Below are positions 1 through 9,026 of a stretch of 64,000 bases of DNA, one piece after another; the first letter of the stretch is position 1; every line of letters starts with the position of its first letter. This DNA is from Lysobacteraceae bacterium (GTDB lineage: Bacteria; Pseudomonadota; Gammaproteobacteria; Xanthomonadales; Rhodanobacteraceae). The DNA is taken from contig SEHB01000006.1 in assembly GCA_004143945.1 (NCBI GenBank), forward strand, positions 124,001 through 188,000. Direction: 5' to 3'. The position numbers and the translations under genes are program-made. A model generated the notes under the pieces. That model was not told the origin of the DNA, did not search any database, and saw nothing but the letters and a program-made list of their open reading frames with translations.

Positions 1-61
1 GCGCACGCCGGCCCGGCGCGGCATCGGGCAGCGGGCGGCCATCACCCAGGGGGGAAATCAG

Positions 62-574
62 ATGCCTTGCACCGAAGTCCGCCGCGGTCGCCGCAGCGTC
101 GTACGCGCTTGCGCCGCGCTGTTCGCGCTTGCCGCTCCTTCCGCCTTCGCCGGTGCCGGCCTCGTGCTCGCGATCGAGGACGACGTCGCGTACGCGCGCT
201 ACGGCCAGGTGGTCGACTACCGGGTCACGCTGTCGAACGAAGGCGCGGCCGACGCGGCCGACCTCGCGTGGTCGCTGGTCGTCTCCGCTGCGATGGACGG
301 CGAAGGCGCGAGCTGGACCTGCTACGGCGCCGGTGCGGGCGCGACCTGCGGCGGCAGCGGGAACGGACTTCCGGACGAGGTCGGCATCGCATTGCCGGCC
401 GGACGCAGCCTGACCTGGGTCGTCAGCGTGCCGGTGCGCGCCGATGCGGCCGATGCCGTGGCCGACGTCAGCGCGGTCCTCGCCGCACCGGCGTTCGACG
501 CGAGCGACAGCAACACGCTCGTGCTGCTGCGCGACGGTTTCGACGAGGCCTATCCGCTCTCGCCGGCGCGCTGA
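62..574 (+). CDS. Secreted DUF11-like repeat-domain protein
   Basis: The 170-residue product starts with a basic segment and a hydrophobic stretch ending in SAFA, a signal peptide probably cleaved near residue 30. The mature part contains YGQVVDYRVTLSNEG, which resembles the beta-sandwich DUF11 domain of surface and secreted proteins that are often rich in such repeats. Only one domain is present, with two cysteines near its middle that could pair. The ATG is preceded by a purine-rich ribosome site (AGGGGGG, 48-54). A single short domain and no enzyme motif give no clue to function; it may act as an exported structural or adhesion-related protein. It ends 20 bases before the convergent miaB stop. 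Confidence 0.7.
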   Translation: MPCTEVRRGRRSVVRACAALFALAAPSAFAGAGLVLAIEDDVAYARYGQVVDYRVTLSNEGAADAADLAWSLVVSAAMDGEGASWTCYGAGAGATCGGSGNGLPDEVGIALPAGRSLTWVVSVPVRADAADAVADVSAVLAAPAFDASDSNTLVLLRDGFDEAYPLSPAR

Positions 575-594
575 CGCGCGCCGCGGATCGCCGC

Positions 595-1950
595 TCAAGC
601 GGCAGAGGCGGGCTCCGGCGCATCCACGGCGCACACGCGCCCGCGCAGCGAATTGGCCAGCGCCTCGGTGATCTCGAGGTCGACGAACTGGCCGACCAGG
701 CGCGCGGGCGCCGCGAAGTTGACCGAACGCATGTTCTCGGTCTTGCCGGTGAGTTCGGACGCATTCTTGCGCGACGGCCCTTCGACGAGCACGCGCTGCG
801 TGCTTCCGACCATCGCTTCGCTGATCCGTTTCGCATTCGCATTGAGTACGGCCTGCAGGCGCTCGAGGCGGCGGTGCTTGACCGCATCGGAGGTGTCGTC
901 CGCGAGGCTCGCCGCGGGCGTGCCCGGGCGGCGCGAGTAGATGAACGAGAAGCTCTGGTCGAAGCCGACCTCGTCGATGAGCGTCATCGTGCGCTCGAAG
1001 TCGGCCTCGGTCTCGCCCGGGAATCCGACGATGAAATCCGACGAGATGCAGATGCCCGGACGCACCGCGCGCAGCTTGCGGATCTTCTGCTTGAACTCGA
1101 GCGCGGTGTAGCCGCGCTTCATCGCGGCGAGCACGCGGTCCGATCCCGATTGCACGGGCAGGTGCAGGAAATCGGCGAGCTTGGGCACGTTCGCGTAGGC
1201 CTCGACCAGCGAATCGGAGAATTCGAGCGGGTGCGAGGTCGTGAAGCGGATGCGGCCGATGCCGTCGATTTCCGCGATCGCATGGATCAGCAGGCCGAGG
1301 TCGGCGGTGCCGCCGCCGAACATCGGTCCGCGATACGCGTTGACGTTCTGGCCGAGCAGGTTGACCTCGCGCACGCCCTGCTCGGCGAGCGTCGCGACTT
1401 CGGCGAGCACGTCGTCGAACGGACGGCTGATTTCCTCGCCGCGCGTGTAGGGCACCACGCAGAACGAGCAATACTTCGAGCAGCCTTCCATGATCGAGAC
1501 GAACGCGCTCGGGCCCTCCGCGCGCGGCTCCGGCAGTGCGTCGAACTTCTCGATCTCCGGAAAGCTGATGTCGACCTGCGCCTTGCCACTCGCGCGCCGT
1601 GCCTCGATGAGCTCGGGCAGGCGATGCAGCGTCTGCGGGCCGAACACGAGGTCGACGAACGGCGCGCGCTTGACGATCGCGTCGCCCTCCTGGCTCGCGA
1701 CGCAGCCGCCGACGCCGATCAGCACCGGTTTGCCATCGTGCTTGTGCTGCTTCCAGCGCCCGAGCTGGCTGAAGACCTTTTCCTGCGCCTTTTCGCGGAT
1801 CGAGCAGGTGTTGACGAGGATCACGTCGGCTTCCGATTCGACCTGGGTCAGCTCCAGGCCATGCGAAGCGCGCAGCACGTCGGCCATCCGCGCCGAGTCG
1901 TACTCGTTCATCTGGCAACCGTGGGTCTTGATGTAGAGCTTGCCGGTCAT
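595..1950 (-). CDS. miaB: tRNA-2-methylthio-N6-dimethylallyladenosine synthase MiaB
   Basis: MiaB is a radical-SAM methylthiotransferase that adds a methylthio group to i6A37 of tRNAs reading UNN codons. The 451-residue protein has the N-terminal domain with cluster cysteines at about 12, 49 and 83 (HGCQMN, NTCS, GGCVAS). The radical-SAM motif CSKYCSFC lies at 157-164, and a C-terminal TRAM-like domain occupies the last 70 or so residues. Length and motif spacing match MiaB rather than the ribosomal-protein enzyme RimO. It is a single gene transcribed leftward, facing the DUF11-like gene. The start chosen is [13 protein letters not shown], the usual N-terminus of the family. Confidence 0.96.
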   Translation of the reverse strand: MTGKLYIKTHGCQMNEYDSARMADVLRASHGLELTQVESEADVILVNTCSIREKAQEKVFSQLGRWKQHKHDGKPVLIGVGGCVASQEGDAIVKRAPFVDLVFGPQTLHRLPELIEARRASGKAQVDISFPEIEKFDALPEPRAEGPSAFVSIMEGCSKYCSFCVVPYTRGEEISRPFDDVLAEVATLAEQGVREVNLLGQNVNAYRGPMFGGGTADLGLLIHAIAEIDGIGRIRFTTSHPLEFSDSLVEAYANVPKLADFLHLPVQSGSDRVLAAMKRGYTALEFKQKIRKLRAVRPGICISSDFIVGFPGETEADFERTMTLIDEVGFDQSFSFIYSRRPGTPAASLADDTSDAVKHRRLERLQAVLNANAKRISEAMVGSTQRVLVEGPSRKNASELTGKTENMRSVNFAAPARLVGQFVDLEITEALANSLRGRVCAVDAPEPASAA

Positions 1951-2135
1951 GGTCGGGGCGAAAGACGCGGGGGACCTCGGAGTTTAGCATTGCGCGGCAA
2001 GGACTTAGCATGGGCGGGCAGGGCCCGTACGGCTCGTCGGGCGGGAGATTCATGCTGCGATGCGGCATCGAAGTCGCTTGGCAACGTGAACAATGCATCG
2101 GAAACTCCTGACCCGATTCGGTTTCAATAGCGTTC

Positions 2136-3260
2136 ATGTCGAGATTCCGTTCCCTTGCCATCGGCCTCGCCGGCTCCGCACTCCTGTGCACGGGCGCGGG
2201 CGTGCACGCGGGCGCGCTGTACAAGTGCGATACCGCCGACGGCAGTGTCGCGTACACGAGTTCGAAGCAGGGCTTTCGCAACTGCAAGACGCTCTCGGTA
2301 TTTGCCGATCCGCCGAAACCGACTGCGGTCGCGGGCGCTGGCGCGGCGGCGGTGGCGCCGGCCGCGCAGAAAGGCTGGGTCTACCGCGAGAACGTCGCCG
2401 AACCGGCCAAGGCGGATTTCCGCGCGGTCGCGGCTGCGATCGACGCGGCGCCCGCGGAGATCCTGCGCGCGGACTTCGCGTCGGCGTCGGGCGGTGGTGG
2501 AACGACCGCGCACGTGATCGCGTTGCAGGACTTCTCGACCGTGCAGGCCGATGTCGCGAGCAATGCGGCGACCGTCGGCAACCCGCTGTTCATCGCCGCG
2601 CCGTATCGCTCGCCGCTGCGTGCGCAGGCACCGCGCACGCCGACGGCATCCGTCGCGAAGCCTGTCGAAGTTGCGAGCGCTGCGGCCGCGCGCACGCCGC
2701 GCGTGCTGCGCGGCGCGGTCTACAAGGTCGATCGCAAGGACGGCATCACCGAGTACACCAATATCCGGCCCGCGGGCAAGACGTTCGCGGTGCTGTTCAC
2801 CTACATCTCGACCTGCGTCGCCTGCGACATCCACTCGAAGATCGACTTCGCGCGCACCGCGCTCAACCTCGATGCCTACAAGGACGAAATCGCGGCCGCC
2901 GCTGCCGACTTCGGCGTCGACGGCGCTTTGCTGCGTGCGGTGATCCATGCGGAATCCGCGTTCAACCCGATGGCGCTTTCGAACAAGGGCGCGCAAGGCC
3001 TGATGCAGCTGATGCCCGGCACCGCCGGAGACCTCGGCGTGACCGACGCGTTCGATGTGTCGCAGAACATCCGCGGCGGCGCGCGCTACCTCTCGCAGCT
3101 GCTCAAGAACTTCAACGGCGACAGCCAGCTCGCGACCGCGGCCTACAACGCCGGCCCCGGTGCCGTGCAGAAATACGGCGGCATCCCGCCCTACGACGAA
3201 ACCCAGGTCTACGTGCAGCGCGTGGCGACGTTGCGAGATCGGTATTCGAAGGCGCTTTGA
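2136..3260 (+). CDS. Secreted lytic transglycosylase (SLT domain)
   Basis: The 374-residue protein carries a signal peptide (hydrophobic core IGLAGSALLCTGAGVHAGA). Its C-terminal third is an SLT/lysozyme-like domain: DGALLRAVIHAESAFNP with the catalytic Glu, then GLMQLMPGTA and AYNAGPGAV. Such enzymes cleave peptidoglycan glycan strands to 1,6-anhydro products in the periplasm. The N-terminal half contains two short DUF4124-like segments (GALYKCDTADGSVAYTS and GAVYKVDRKDGITEYTN) that may bind cell-wall material; that role is inference. The ribosome site is weak. The stop is followed at once by a palindromic repeat (3261-3382). Confidence 0.88.
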   Translation: MSRFRSLAIGLAGSALLCTGAGVHAGALYKCDTADGSVAYTSSKQGFRNCKTLSVFADPPKPTAVAGAGAAAVAPAAQKGWVYRENVAEPAKADFRAVAAAIDAAPAEILRADFASASGGGGTTAHVIALQDFSTVQADVASNAATVGNPLFIAAPYRSPLRAQAPRTPTASVAKPVEVASAAAARTPRVLRGAVYKVDRKDGITEYTNIRPAGKTFAVLFTYISTCVACDIHSKIDFARTALNLDAYKDEIAAAAADFGVDGALLRAVIHAESAFNPMALSNKGAQGLMQLMPGTAGDLGVTDAFDVSQNIRGGARYLSQLLKNFNGDSQLATAAYNAGPGAVQKYGGIPPYDETQVYVQRVATLRDRYSKAL

Positions 3261-3382
3261 GGCAGGGAATAGGGAATAGTCAAAGCGCAGAGCAGCCGCG
3301 CGGCTATCCGTCGCCCCGGCAAACGCCGGGCCCCAGTGCCTGTGCTCCGGCCTTCGCTTGAACTATTCCCTATTCCCCGCCC
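3261..3382. repeat. GGGAATAG-type palindromic intergenic repeat, copy 1
   Basis: The left arm GGGAATAGGGAATAG (from 3264) is mirrored by CTATTCCCTATTCCCC near 3363-3378. The roughly 80-base centre includes a second small palindrome, CCCGGC..GCCGGG. The element fills the space between two convergent genes, ending at the stop codon of the DegS-like protease, and would form a large hairpin in either transcript. Related copies lie at 40547-40692, 53101-53224 and 54252-54370. Confidence 0.8.
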
Positions 3383-4570
3383 TCAAGCGCCCGTCGTACT
3401 CGGCGCCGGACGTTCGGTCAGCACGAGGTCGAGCGCGAACGGGAGGTTGCCGCGCAGGCCTTCGAGGCGGATCTTCGTGCCCGGGGCCAGCGCGGCTTCG
3501 CGGTTGCGCAATTCGATCTGGTCGGCGACCGCATCGCCATCGAGCTTGAGCAGCAGGTCGCCGGGCAGCAGTCCCGCCTGCGCGGCCGGGCTTTCCGGAC
3601 TGATCCGCATCAGCAGCACACCCTGCGGTCGCGAGGTGGCACCCGATGGAGCCGGAATGTCGGTGTAGTCGGCTCCGATCCAGCCACGGATCACGCGTCC
3701 GTTCCGGATGATCTGCTCGAGCACCGCCTGCGCGGTCGCGACCGGGATCGCGAAGCCGATGCCCTCGGTCGCCTGCACCTGCGCCGAGCGCCCGTCCGCG
3801 CGCGGCGAGCGCGGGTAGAACGCGGTGTTGATGCCGATCAGCTCGCCGACCGCGTTGACGAGCGCGCCGCCGGAGTTGCCCGCGTTGATCGCTGCGTCGG
3901 TCTGGATGAAGTCCTCGTACGCCGACATCCTGAGCTGGCGACCGGTCGCGCTGACGATGCCCATCGTGACGGTCTTGCCGAGACCGACCGGATTGCCGAT
4001 CGCGAGCACGACGTCGCCCACTTCGGCGCCCTGGCCATCGGGTACGTCGATCGCGGGCAGGTTGCCCGCATCGACCTTGAGCACGGCGAGGTCGGTTTCG
4101 GCGTCGCTGCCGATCACCTGCGCCTGCGCGACGCGGCCGTCGTCGAGCGCGATCTGGATGTCGTCGGCGCCGCTGATCACGTGGTTGTTGGTCAGCACGT
4201 ACCCATCGGCGCTGAAGATCACCCCGGAACCCAGGCTCTGGTCGCGCCGCTTCATCAGCGGTCCCGGCACGTACTGCAGCAGGCGCTGCGTGAGATCCGG
4301 GATCTGGTAGACACGCCGGTAGGTCGTGATCTTGTTCGCGTAGATGTTGACCACCGCGGGCGAAGCGCGCGCGACCGCCTCCGCGTACGAGAACGGGCCG
4401 CGACGCGACGCGGACGGCGCTTCCGCGCGGGGCGCTTCGCTGCCGTTGCGTCCGCGCAGCCCGTCGACGAGGCCGGGCGCCAGCACGCTGAGCAGGAACG
4501 CGGCAGCGAGCCCGACGATGACCCAGCGGACCAGGAAGCCGGCGAATTCGTAGGCGGTGCGCGTGCGCAT
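3383..4570 (-). CDS. DegS/HtrA-type inner-membrane serine protease
   Basis: The 395-residue product has one N-terminal membrane segment (FLVRWVIVGLAAAFLLSVLA), a trypsin-like domain and a single C-terminal PDZ domain, the DegS layout rather than the two-PDZ DegP layout. The catalytic triad is visible as His in TNNHVISG, Asp in ETDLAVLK and Ser in GNSGGAL. In enterics DegS senses misfolded outer-membrane proteins and starts cleavage of the anti-sigma-E factor; no sigma-E or rse gene is in this window, so that role is inferred. The start at 4570 (MRTRTAYEF) is preferred to an upstream ATG at 4735 because the extra residues are arginine-rich and unlike the family. Confidence 0.88.
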   Translation of the reverse strand: MRTRTAYEFAGFLVRWVIVGLAAAFLLSVLAPGLVDGLRGRNGSEAPRAEAPSASRRGPFSYAEAVARASPAVVNIYANKITTYRRVYQIPDLTQRLLQYVPGPLMKRRDQSLGSGVIFSADGYVLTNNHVISGADDIQIALDDGRVAQAQVIGSDAETDLAVLKVDAGNLPAIDVPDGQGAEVGDVVLAIGNPVGLGKTVTMGIVSATGRQLRMSAYEDFIQTDAAINAGNSGGALVNAVGELIGINTAFYPRSPRADGRSAQVQATEGIGFAIPVATAQAVLEQIIRNGRVIRGWIGADYTDIPAPSGATSRPQGVLLMRISPESPAAQAGLLPGDLLLKLDGDAVADQIELRNREAALAPGTKIRLEGLRGNLPFALDLVLTERPAPSTTGA

Positions 4571-4890
4571 CGTGGTCTCGTGTGGGTCAGTGTCCCCGAC
4601 GGTCGCGCGGCATGCGCCGCGGTGTCCGGGGCCCGGATCGCGGCGCATCGTCGCGCGTCGCCGGTCCATCCGCACAGTCACGCGGCGATCACGCTCGCCG
4701 GGCGCTGCAAGGATGGCCCGAGGTCGCGCGTGCATCAGCGCGCATCCGGCAACTTTGATTGTGCGCTGCAGGGGCGTTCGTTAAACTAACACGATTTTGG
4801 GGCATCGCCCCGGCACGCACCGGCGCGGCGCATGCGCGCCGTGCCGGGCGCACGGATTCTTACTGATCTGCGGTATGCAGCGGAGTGCTG
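4571..4890. other. Divergent intergenic region, protease / petA
   Basis: This 320-base gap separates the leftward protease from the rightward petABC operon. A candidate promoter for pet lies at 4759-4787. The protease promoter should lie in the left part, but nothing convincing is visible there. No conserved small ORF or hairpin was recognised. Confidence 0.5.
4759..4787 (+). promoter_or_regulatory. Candidate sigma-70 promoter for petABC
   Basis: TTGTGC at 4759-4764 and TAAACT at 4782-4787 are separated by 17 bases, about 100 bases before petA. The sequence around the -10 (GTTAAACT) also occurs ahead of the TonB-dependent receptor at 20217-20224. The match to consensus is moderate. Confidence 0.4.
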
Positions 4891-5493
4891 ATGGCAAACG
4901 ATGCTGTGGTGGACAAGGGGCGCCGTCGATTCCTGACCGCGACGACTTCGGTCGTCGGAGGCGCAGGCGTCGTGCTGGCGGCCATCCCCTTCGTCAAGTC
5001 ATGGGAGCCGAGCGAACGCGCGAAATCCGCGGGCGCTCCGGTACTGGCCGACATCGGCAAGATCGAAGCCGGGCAGAAGGTCACGTTCGAGTGGCGCGGC
5101 CTGCCGGTTTTCGTCGTGAACCGCACCAAGGCGCAACTCGACGCGCTGCCTTCGGTCGACGAGAACCTGCGCGACCCGCAGTCGGAGAACGCGGCGCAGC
5201 AGCCCGAGTACGCGCGCAACGCGTACCGCTCGATCAAGCCCGAGTGGCTGGTCGTGACCGGCATCTGCACCCATCTCGGCTGCGTCCCCGACTTCTTCCC
5301 CGAGCTCAAGCCCGAGCCGTTCGACCCGCACTGGAAGGGCGGCTTCTACTGTCCCTGCCACAAGTCGCGCTTCGACGTCGCGGGCCGCGTCTACAACGGC
5401 GTGCCGGCGCCGGCGAACCTCGCGGTGCCGCCGCACCACTTCGTCGACGACACCCACATCCTGATCGGCGTGAACCCCGGGGAGGCTGCGTGA
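4891..5493 (+). CDS. petA: Ubiquinol-cytochrome c reductase Rieske iron-sulfur subunit
   Basis: This is the [2Fe-2S] subunit of the cytochrome bc1 complex, passing electrons from ubiquinol to cytochrome c1. The 200-residue protein has a twin-arginine-type N-terminus (GRRRFLT) followed by a hydrophobic anchor, and the two cluster-binding boxes CTHLGC and CPCHKSRF. ATG 4891 is preferred to GTG 4885 because CGGAG (4881-4885) then sits five bases upstream. It overlaps petB by one base (TGATG), so the two are probably translationally coupled. It heads the petABC operon. Confidence 0.97.
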   Translation: MANDAVVDKGRRRFLTATTSVVGGAGVVLAAIPFVKSWEPSERAKSAGAPVLADIGKIEAGQKVTFEWRGLPVFVVNRTKAQLDALPSVDENLRDPQSENAAQQPEYARNAYRSIKPEWLVVTGICTHLGCVPDFFPELKPEPFDPHWKGGFYCPCHKSRFDVAGRVYNGVPAPANLAVPPHHFVDDTHILIGVNPGEAA

Positions 5494-6800
5494 TGGGCAC
5501 CACGATGACGCGCCTGCATCCGAAGAACCGCGTGCTCGGCTGGGTCGAGGACCGCTTGCCGGTCCTGTCGTTCCTGTCGTCGCACACGAGTGGCTACTAC
5601 GCGCCGAAGAACTTCAACCTCTGGTACTACTTCGGCTCGCTCGCTCTGCTGGTGCTGGTCAACCAGATCCTGACCGGCATCTTCCTCACGATGCACTACA
5701 AGCCGGATGCGGCGCAGGCATTCGCCTCCGTCGAATACATCATGCGCGACGTGCCGTGGGGCTGGCTGATCCGCTACATGCACTCGACCGGCGCCTCGCT
5801 GTTCTTCGTGGTCGTGTACCTGCACATGTTCCGCGGCCTCATGTACGGGTCCTACAAGAAGCCTCGCGAGCTGGTCTGGATCCTCGGCATGCTGGTGTTC
5901 CTCGCGCTGATGGCCGAGGCGTTCATGGGCTACGTGCTGCCTTGGGGCAACATGTCGTTCTGGGGCGCGAAGGTGATCATCTCGCTGTTCGGCACGATCC
6001 CGTTCATCGGCGACGTGCTCGTCGAATGGATCATGGGCGACTACCTGCCCGCGGACGCGACGCTCAACCGCTTCTTCGCGCTGCACGTGATCGCGCTGCC
6101 GCTGGTGCTGCTGCTGCTCGTCGTGCTGCACCTCGGTGCGCTGCACGAGGTCGGCTCCAACAATCCGGATGGCGTCGAGATCAAGCAGAAGCTGAAGCCG
6201 GACGGCACGCCGCTCGACGGCATCGCGTTCCATCCGTACTACACGGTGAAGGACATCTTCGGCACCGGCTTCTTCCTGATGATCGCCGCGTTCATCGTGT
6301 TCTATGCGCCGACCTTCGGCGGCTGGTTCCTCGAGCACGACAACTTCATCCCGGCCAACAACCTTGCCACGCCGACGCACATCAAGCCGGTGTGGTACTT
6401 CACGCCGTTCTACGCGATCCTGCGCATGGTGCCGTCGTTCTTCGGCAGCGCGATCTGGGGCGTGATCGCGATGTTCGCGTCGATCGCGCTGCTGTTCCTG
6501 ATGCCGTGGCTCGACCAGGGCGCGGTCAAGTCGGTGCGCTACCGCGGCCTCGGCTACAAGCTCGCGCTCGGCCTGTTCGCGATCTCGTTCGTGATGCTGG
6601 GCGCGGTCGGCGCCGGTGTCAGCGCGGAGACGATCCCGAAGTGGTTCGGTGCGGACGCCGACGTGACCTTGCTCGACAACCTGTTCGGTCGCTTCTGGAC
6701 CATCGTCTATTTCGGCTTCTTCCTCTTCATCTGGGTGTACACGCACTTCGGGTTCGAGAAGACCAAGCCGGTGCCGGAGCGGGTGACCACGCATGACTGA
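5493..6800 (+). CDS. petB: Ubiquinol-cytochrome c reductase cytochrome b subunit
   Basis: Cytochrome b is the quinol-oxidising and quinone-reducing membrane core of complex III. The 435-residue product has eight or so hydrophobic helices. The paired haem-ligand histidines are visible in RYMHSTGASLFFVVVYLHMF and in FALHVIALPLVLLLLVVLHL. The Qo-site signature appears in altered context near PEWYF-like sequence (KPVWYFTPFYAILR). Its start overlaps the petA stop, with GGGGAGG just upstream, and its stop lies inside the petC start region (6793-6800), the tight packing usual for this operon. Confidence 0.97.
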   Translation: MGTTMTRLHPKNRVLGWVEDRLPVLSFLSSHTSGYYAPKNFNLWYYFGSLALLVLVNQILTGIFLTMHYKPDAAQAFASVEYIMRDVPWGWLIRYMHSTGASLFFVVVYLHMFRGLMYGSYKKPRELVWILGMLVFLALMAEAFMGYVLPWGNMSFWGAKVIISLFGTIPFIGDVLVEWIMGDYLPADATLNRFFALHVIALPLVLLLLVVLHLGALHEVGSNNPDGVEIKQKLKPDGTPLDGIAFHPYYTVKDIFGTGFFLMIAAFIVFYAPTFGGWFLEHDNFIPANNLATPTHIKPVWYFTPFYAILRMVPSFFGSAIWGVIAMFASIALLFLMPWLDQGAVKSVRYRGLGYKLALGLFAISFVMLGAVGAGVSAETIPKWFGADADVTLLDNLFGRFWTIVYFGFFLFIWVYTHFGFEKTKPVPERVTTHD

Positions 6801-7581
6801 GGCCCTGATGACCAAGACCTTGCGCTCCGTGCGTCGCCTCGCGACGCTGCTTGCCTGCGCCGCGGGATTCGCAGCGGGCGGAAGCGCGCTCGCCGCGGGC
6901 GGCGCCGGCCTGCAGCATGCGAACGTGAGCCTCGACGACGTCGCCTCGATGCAGCGTGGCGCGCGCCTGTTCTTCAACTACTGCGCGGGCTGCCATTCGC
7001 TGCAGTACCTGCGCTACTCGCGCATCGCCGAGGACCTGCAGCTCGATCCGAAGGACGTCGAGAAGAACTTCATGTTCGCCGGCGGCAAGATCGGCGACCA
7101 CGCGATCAGCACCCTGTCGGCCGCGGACGGCACCGCATGGTTCGGGAAGGCACCGCCGGACCTCTCGCTCGAGGCGCGCTCGAAGGGCGTGGACTGGATC
7201 TATACCTACCTGAAGTCGTTCCACGTCGACCCGACGCGTCCGCTGGGCTGGAACAACACGCTGTTCGAAAACGCGTCGATGCCGAACGTGCTGTGGGAAC
7301 TGCAGGGCGTGCAGGTGCTCGCGCCCAAGGGCGAGGCCCACGGGGACGGGCAGGCGGCAGGGGCCCACGGTTCCAGCCCGTTCGCATTGCGCAGCCCCGG
7401 CAGCCAGACGCCCGAGCAGTTCGACCAGACGGTGCGGGACATCACGGCCTTCCTGCAGTACGCGGGCGAGCCGGCCGCGCTCAAGCGCGAATCGATGGGC
7501 GTGTGGGTGCTGCTGTACCTCGCGTTCTTCACCTTCCTCGCGTACCTGCTCAAGCACGAGTTCTGGAAGGACGTGCACTGA
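6793..7581 (+). CDS. petC: Ubiquinol-cytochrome c reductase cytochrome c1 subunit
   Basis: Cytochrome c1 accepts electrons from the Rieske protein and hands them to soluble cytochrome c in the periplasm. The 262-residue protein has a signal peptide (to about residue 35), the covalent haem site CAGCH near residue 65, a candidate Met ligand in ASMPNVLW, and a C-terminal membrane anchor (VLLYLAFFTFLAYLL). ATG 6793 overlaps the end of petB by eight bases; ATG 6808 (MTKTLRS) is an alternative start. The residues around 180-200 are Gly/Ala/His-rich and probably a loop. Confidence 0.96.
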   Translation: MTEALMTKTLRSVRRLATLLACAAGFAAGGSALAAGGAGLQHANVSLDDVASMQRGARLFFNYCAGCHSLQYLRYSRIAEDLQLDPKDVEKNFMFAGGKIGDHAISTLSAADGTAWFGKAPPDLSLEARSKGVDWIYTYLKSFHVDPTRPLGWNNTLFENASMPNVLWELQGVQVLAPKGEAHGDGQAAGAHGSSPFALRSPGSQTPEQFDQTVRDITAFLQYAGEPAALKRESMGVWVLLYLAFFTFLAYLLKHEFWKDVH

Positions 7582-7795
7582 AACGCCCCGGGCGGCCACG
7601 GCCGCCCGCCGGCTGCGACCCTGGCCTCGAGGCTCGGCCGCTATCGCCCGCCCGCGATCGGGGCGCGTGCGCCACGCACCTTGGAGGGCGCCCCGGATGC
7701 GCCGGGACGCCTGCCCGGAACGCCCTAGGCGCGCGCCGCCCCTGCGTAGTACATTCCGGCGAGGGGCGGTTCTACGGGATGCAGGGGGATCGGAT
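7582..7795. other. petC-sspA intergenic spacer
   Basis: The 214-base spacer holds a GC-rich hairpin just after petC (GGGCGGCC..GGCCGCCC, 7590-7607) that lacks a T-run and is at best a weak terminator. A TAGTACATT stretch near 7746 could hold a -10 element for sspAB. No small ORF was recognised. Confidence 0.4.
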
Positions 7796-8419
7796 ATGGC
7801 TTTGAACCAGCGCACGCGCACCGTGCTGACCCTCTATTCCGCGCGCGACTGCGTGCATTGCCACCGGGTCCGGATGGCGCTTGCCGCCAAGGGCGTGACC
7901 TACGACCACGTGCTGGTCGACCTCGACGACCCGCCCGAAGACCTGATCGACCTGAATCCCTACAACTCGGTGCCGACCCTGGTCGACCGCGACCTCGTGC
8001 TCTACGACACCTCGGTCATCTGCGAGTACCTCGACGAACGCTACCCGCACCCGCCGCTGATGCCGGTCGATCCGCTGTCGCGTGCGCGCCTGCGGCTCGC
8101 GATCGTGCGCATCGAGAACGACTGGCTCACGCTCGTCGACGAGATCGAGGCCGGCGGTCGCCAGGCCGACACCGCGCGCAAGTCGCTGCGCGACGACCTC
8201 GTGCGCAATGCGGGTGCCTTCAAGGCCTCGCGCTTCTTCCTGAGCCCGGAAATCAGCCTCGCCGACTGCGCGCTCGCGCCGCTGGTCTGGCGGCTCGACG
8301 CGCTCGGCGTGCCGCTGCCGCGCGAAGCGCAGGCGATCATCGACTACGGCGAGCGGATCTTCCGCAGCCAGGGTTTCGCGCGCAGCCTGACGCCCGAGGA
8401 ACGAGGCCTGCACGCGTGA
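7796..8419 (+). CDS. sspA: Stringent starvation protein A (GST-fold RNA-polymerase-associated)
   Basis: SspA binds RNA polymerase and changes promoter use under starvation and acid stress. The 207-residue protein has a thioredoxin-like N-terminal half (SARDCVHCHRVRMALAAKG) with the N-S-V-P-T-L-V segment, and an all-helical GST-like C-terminal half. The Cys-x-x-Cys-like pair is CVHC; family members generally lack glutathione transferase activity. The start MALNQRT fits the family. It is preceded by AGGGGGAT, and an upstream in-frame extension is arginine-rich and rejected. Placement after petABC and before sspB is the common gammaproteobacterial order. Confidence 0.94.
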   Translation: MALNQRTRTVLTLYSARDCVHCHRVRMALAAKGVTYDHVLVDLDDPPEDLIDLNPYNSVPTLVDRDLVLYDTSVICEYLDERYPHPPLMPVDPLSRARLRLAIVRIENDWLTLVDEIEAGGRQADTARKSLRDDLVRNAGAFKASRFFLSPEISLADCALAPLVWRLDALGVPLPREAQAIIDYGERIFRSQGFARSLTPEERGLHA

Positions 8420-8459
8420 CCCCATCCAGCTGGACGAAAAACCCGTGCGCGCAGGACCG

Positions 8460-8846
8460 ATGACCTCGAATCGCCCGTACCTGGTGCGCGCGCTGTACGA
8501 GTGGATCAGCGACAACGGACTGACGCCTTACCTTCTCGTCGACGCGGCGTTCGACGGCGTGCGCGTGCCGCCAGGCGCGGCGAAGGACGGCAAGGTCATC
8601 CTCAACATCGCCGCGCGCGCAGTCGGCAGTTTCGAGATAGGCAACGAGTTCGTCGCGTTCACCGCGCGCTTCGGCGGCGTGAGCCAGTCGGTGCACGTGC
8701 CGATGGGCGCGGTGCTCGCGATCTACGCGCAGGAGAACGGGCAGGGCATGATGTTCCAGGCCGAAGACGCGCCGAACGAGCCGCCGCCCGCCTCGCCGCG
8801 CCCGGACGAAGCGCCCAAGCGACCGCATCTGCGCGTGATCAAGTGA
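8460..8846 (+). CDS. sspB: ClpXP protease specificity-enhancing factor SspB
   Basis: SspB tethers ssrA-tagged proteins to ClpXP. The 128-residue protein begins SNRPYLVRALYEWISDNGLT, the conserved tag-binding fold. It then has an acidic/proline-rich linker (residues about 100-120) and ends in RPHLRVIK, the ClpX-binding tail. ATG 8460 is preferred to GTG 8445 because the extra five residues are not family-like and AGGA lies just upstream. It forms a two-gene unit with sspA, 40 bases apart. Confidence 0.95.
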   Translation: MTSNRPYLVRALYEWISDNGLTPYLLVDAAFDGVRVPPGAAKDGKVILNIAARAVGSFEIGNEFVAFTARFGGVSQSVHVPMGAVLAIYAQENGQGMMFQAEDAPNEPPPASPRPDEAPKRPHLRVIK

Positions 8847-8902
8847 TCGCGGGTCGGCCCGGTCGCGTGCGGGCTGCGCGGGGATGACGGGGTTCCAGGA
8901 TC

Positions 8903-9014
8903 GAAACACGGAGCACACACGGCACACGGAGAAAGGCAAAAGCCCCTCAAATGGCGGGAGCTTGTCGCCTTGCTTGTCCTCGGTGTGCTCGGTGCGCTCC
9001 GTGTTTCAATCTCG
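8903..9014. repeat. CACGGAGCACAC-type palindromic repeat, copy 1
   Basis: The left arm GAAACACGGAGCACACACGG (8903-8922) continues as CACACGGAGAA. It is mirrored by CTCGGTGTGCTCGGTGCGCT (8979-8998) followed by CCGTGTTTCAATCTC. The arms match imperfectly over about 35 bases around a 45-base centre. A second copy with the same arms but a different centre lies at 25191-25275. Both fall in gaps downstream of rightward genes. Confidence 0.75.
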
Positions 9015-9026
9015 TCGCCCTGCAAG

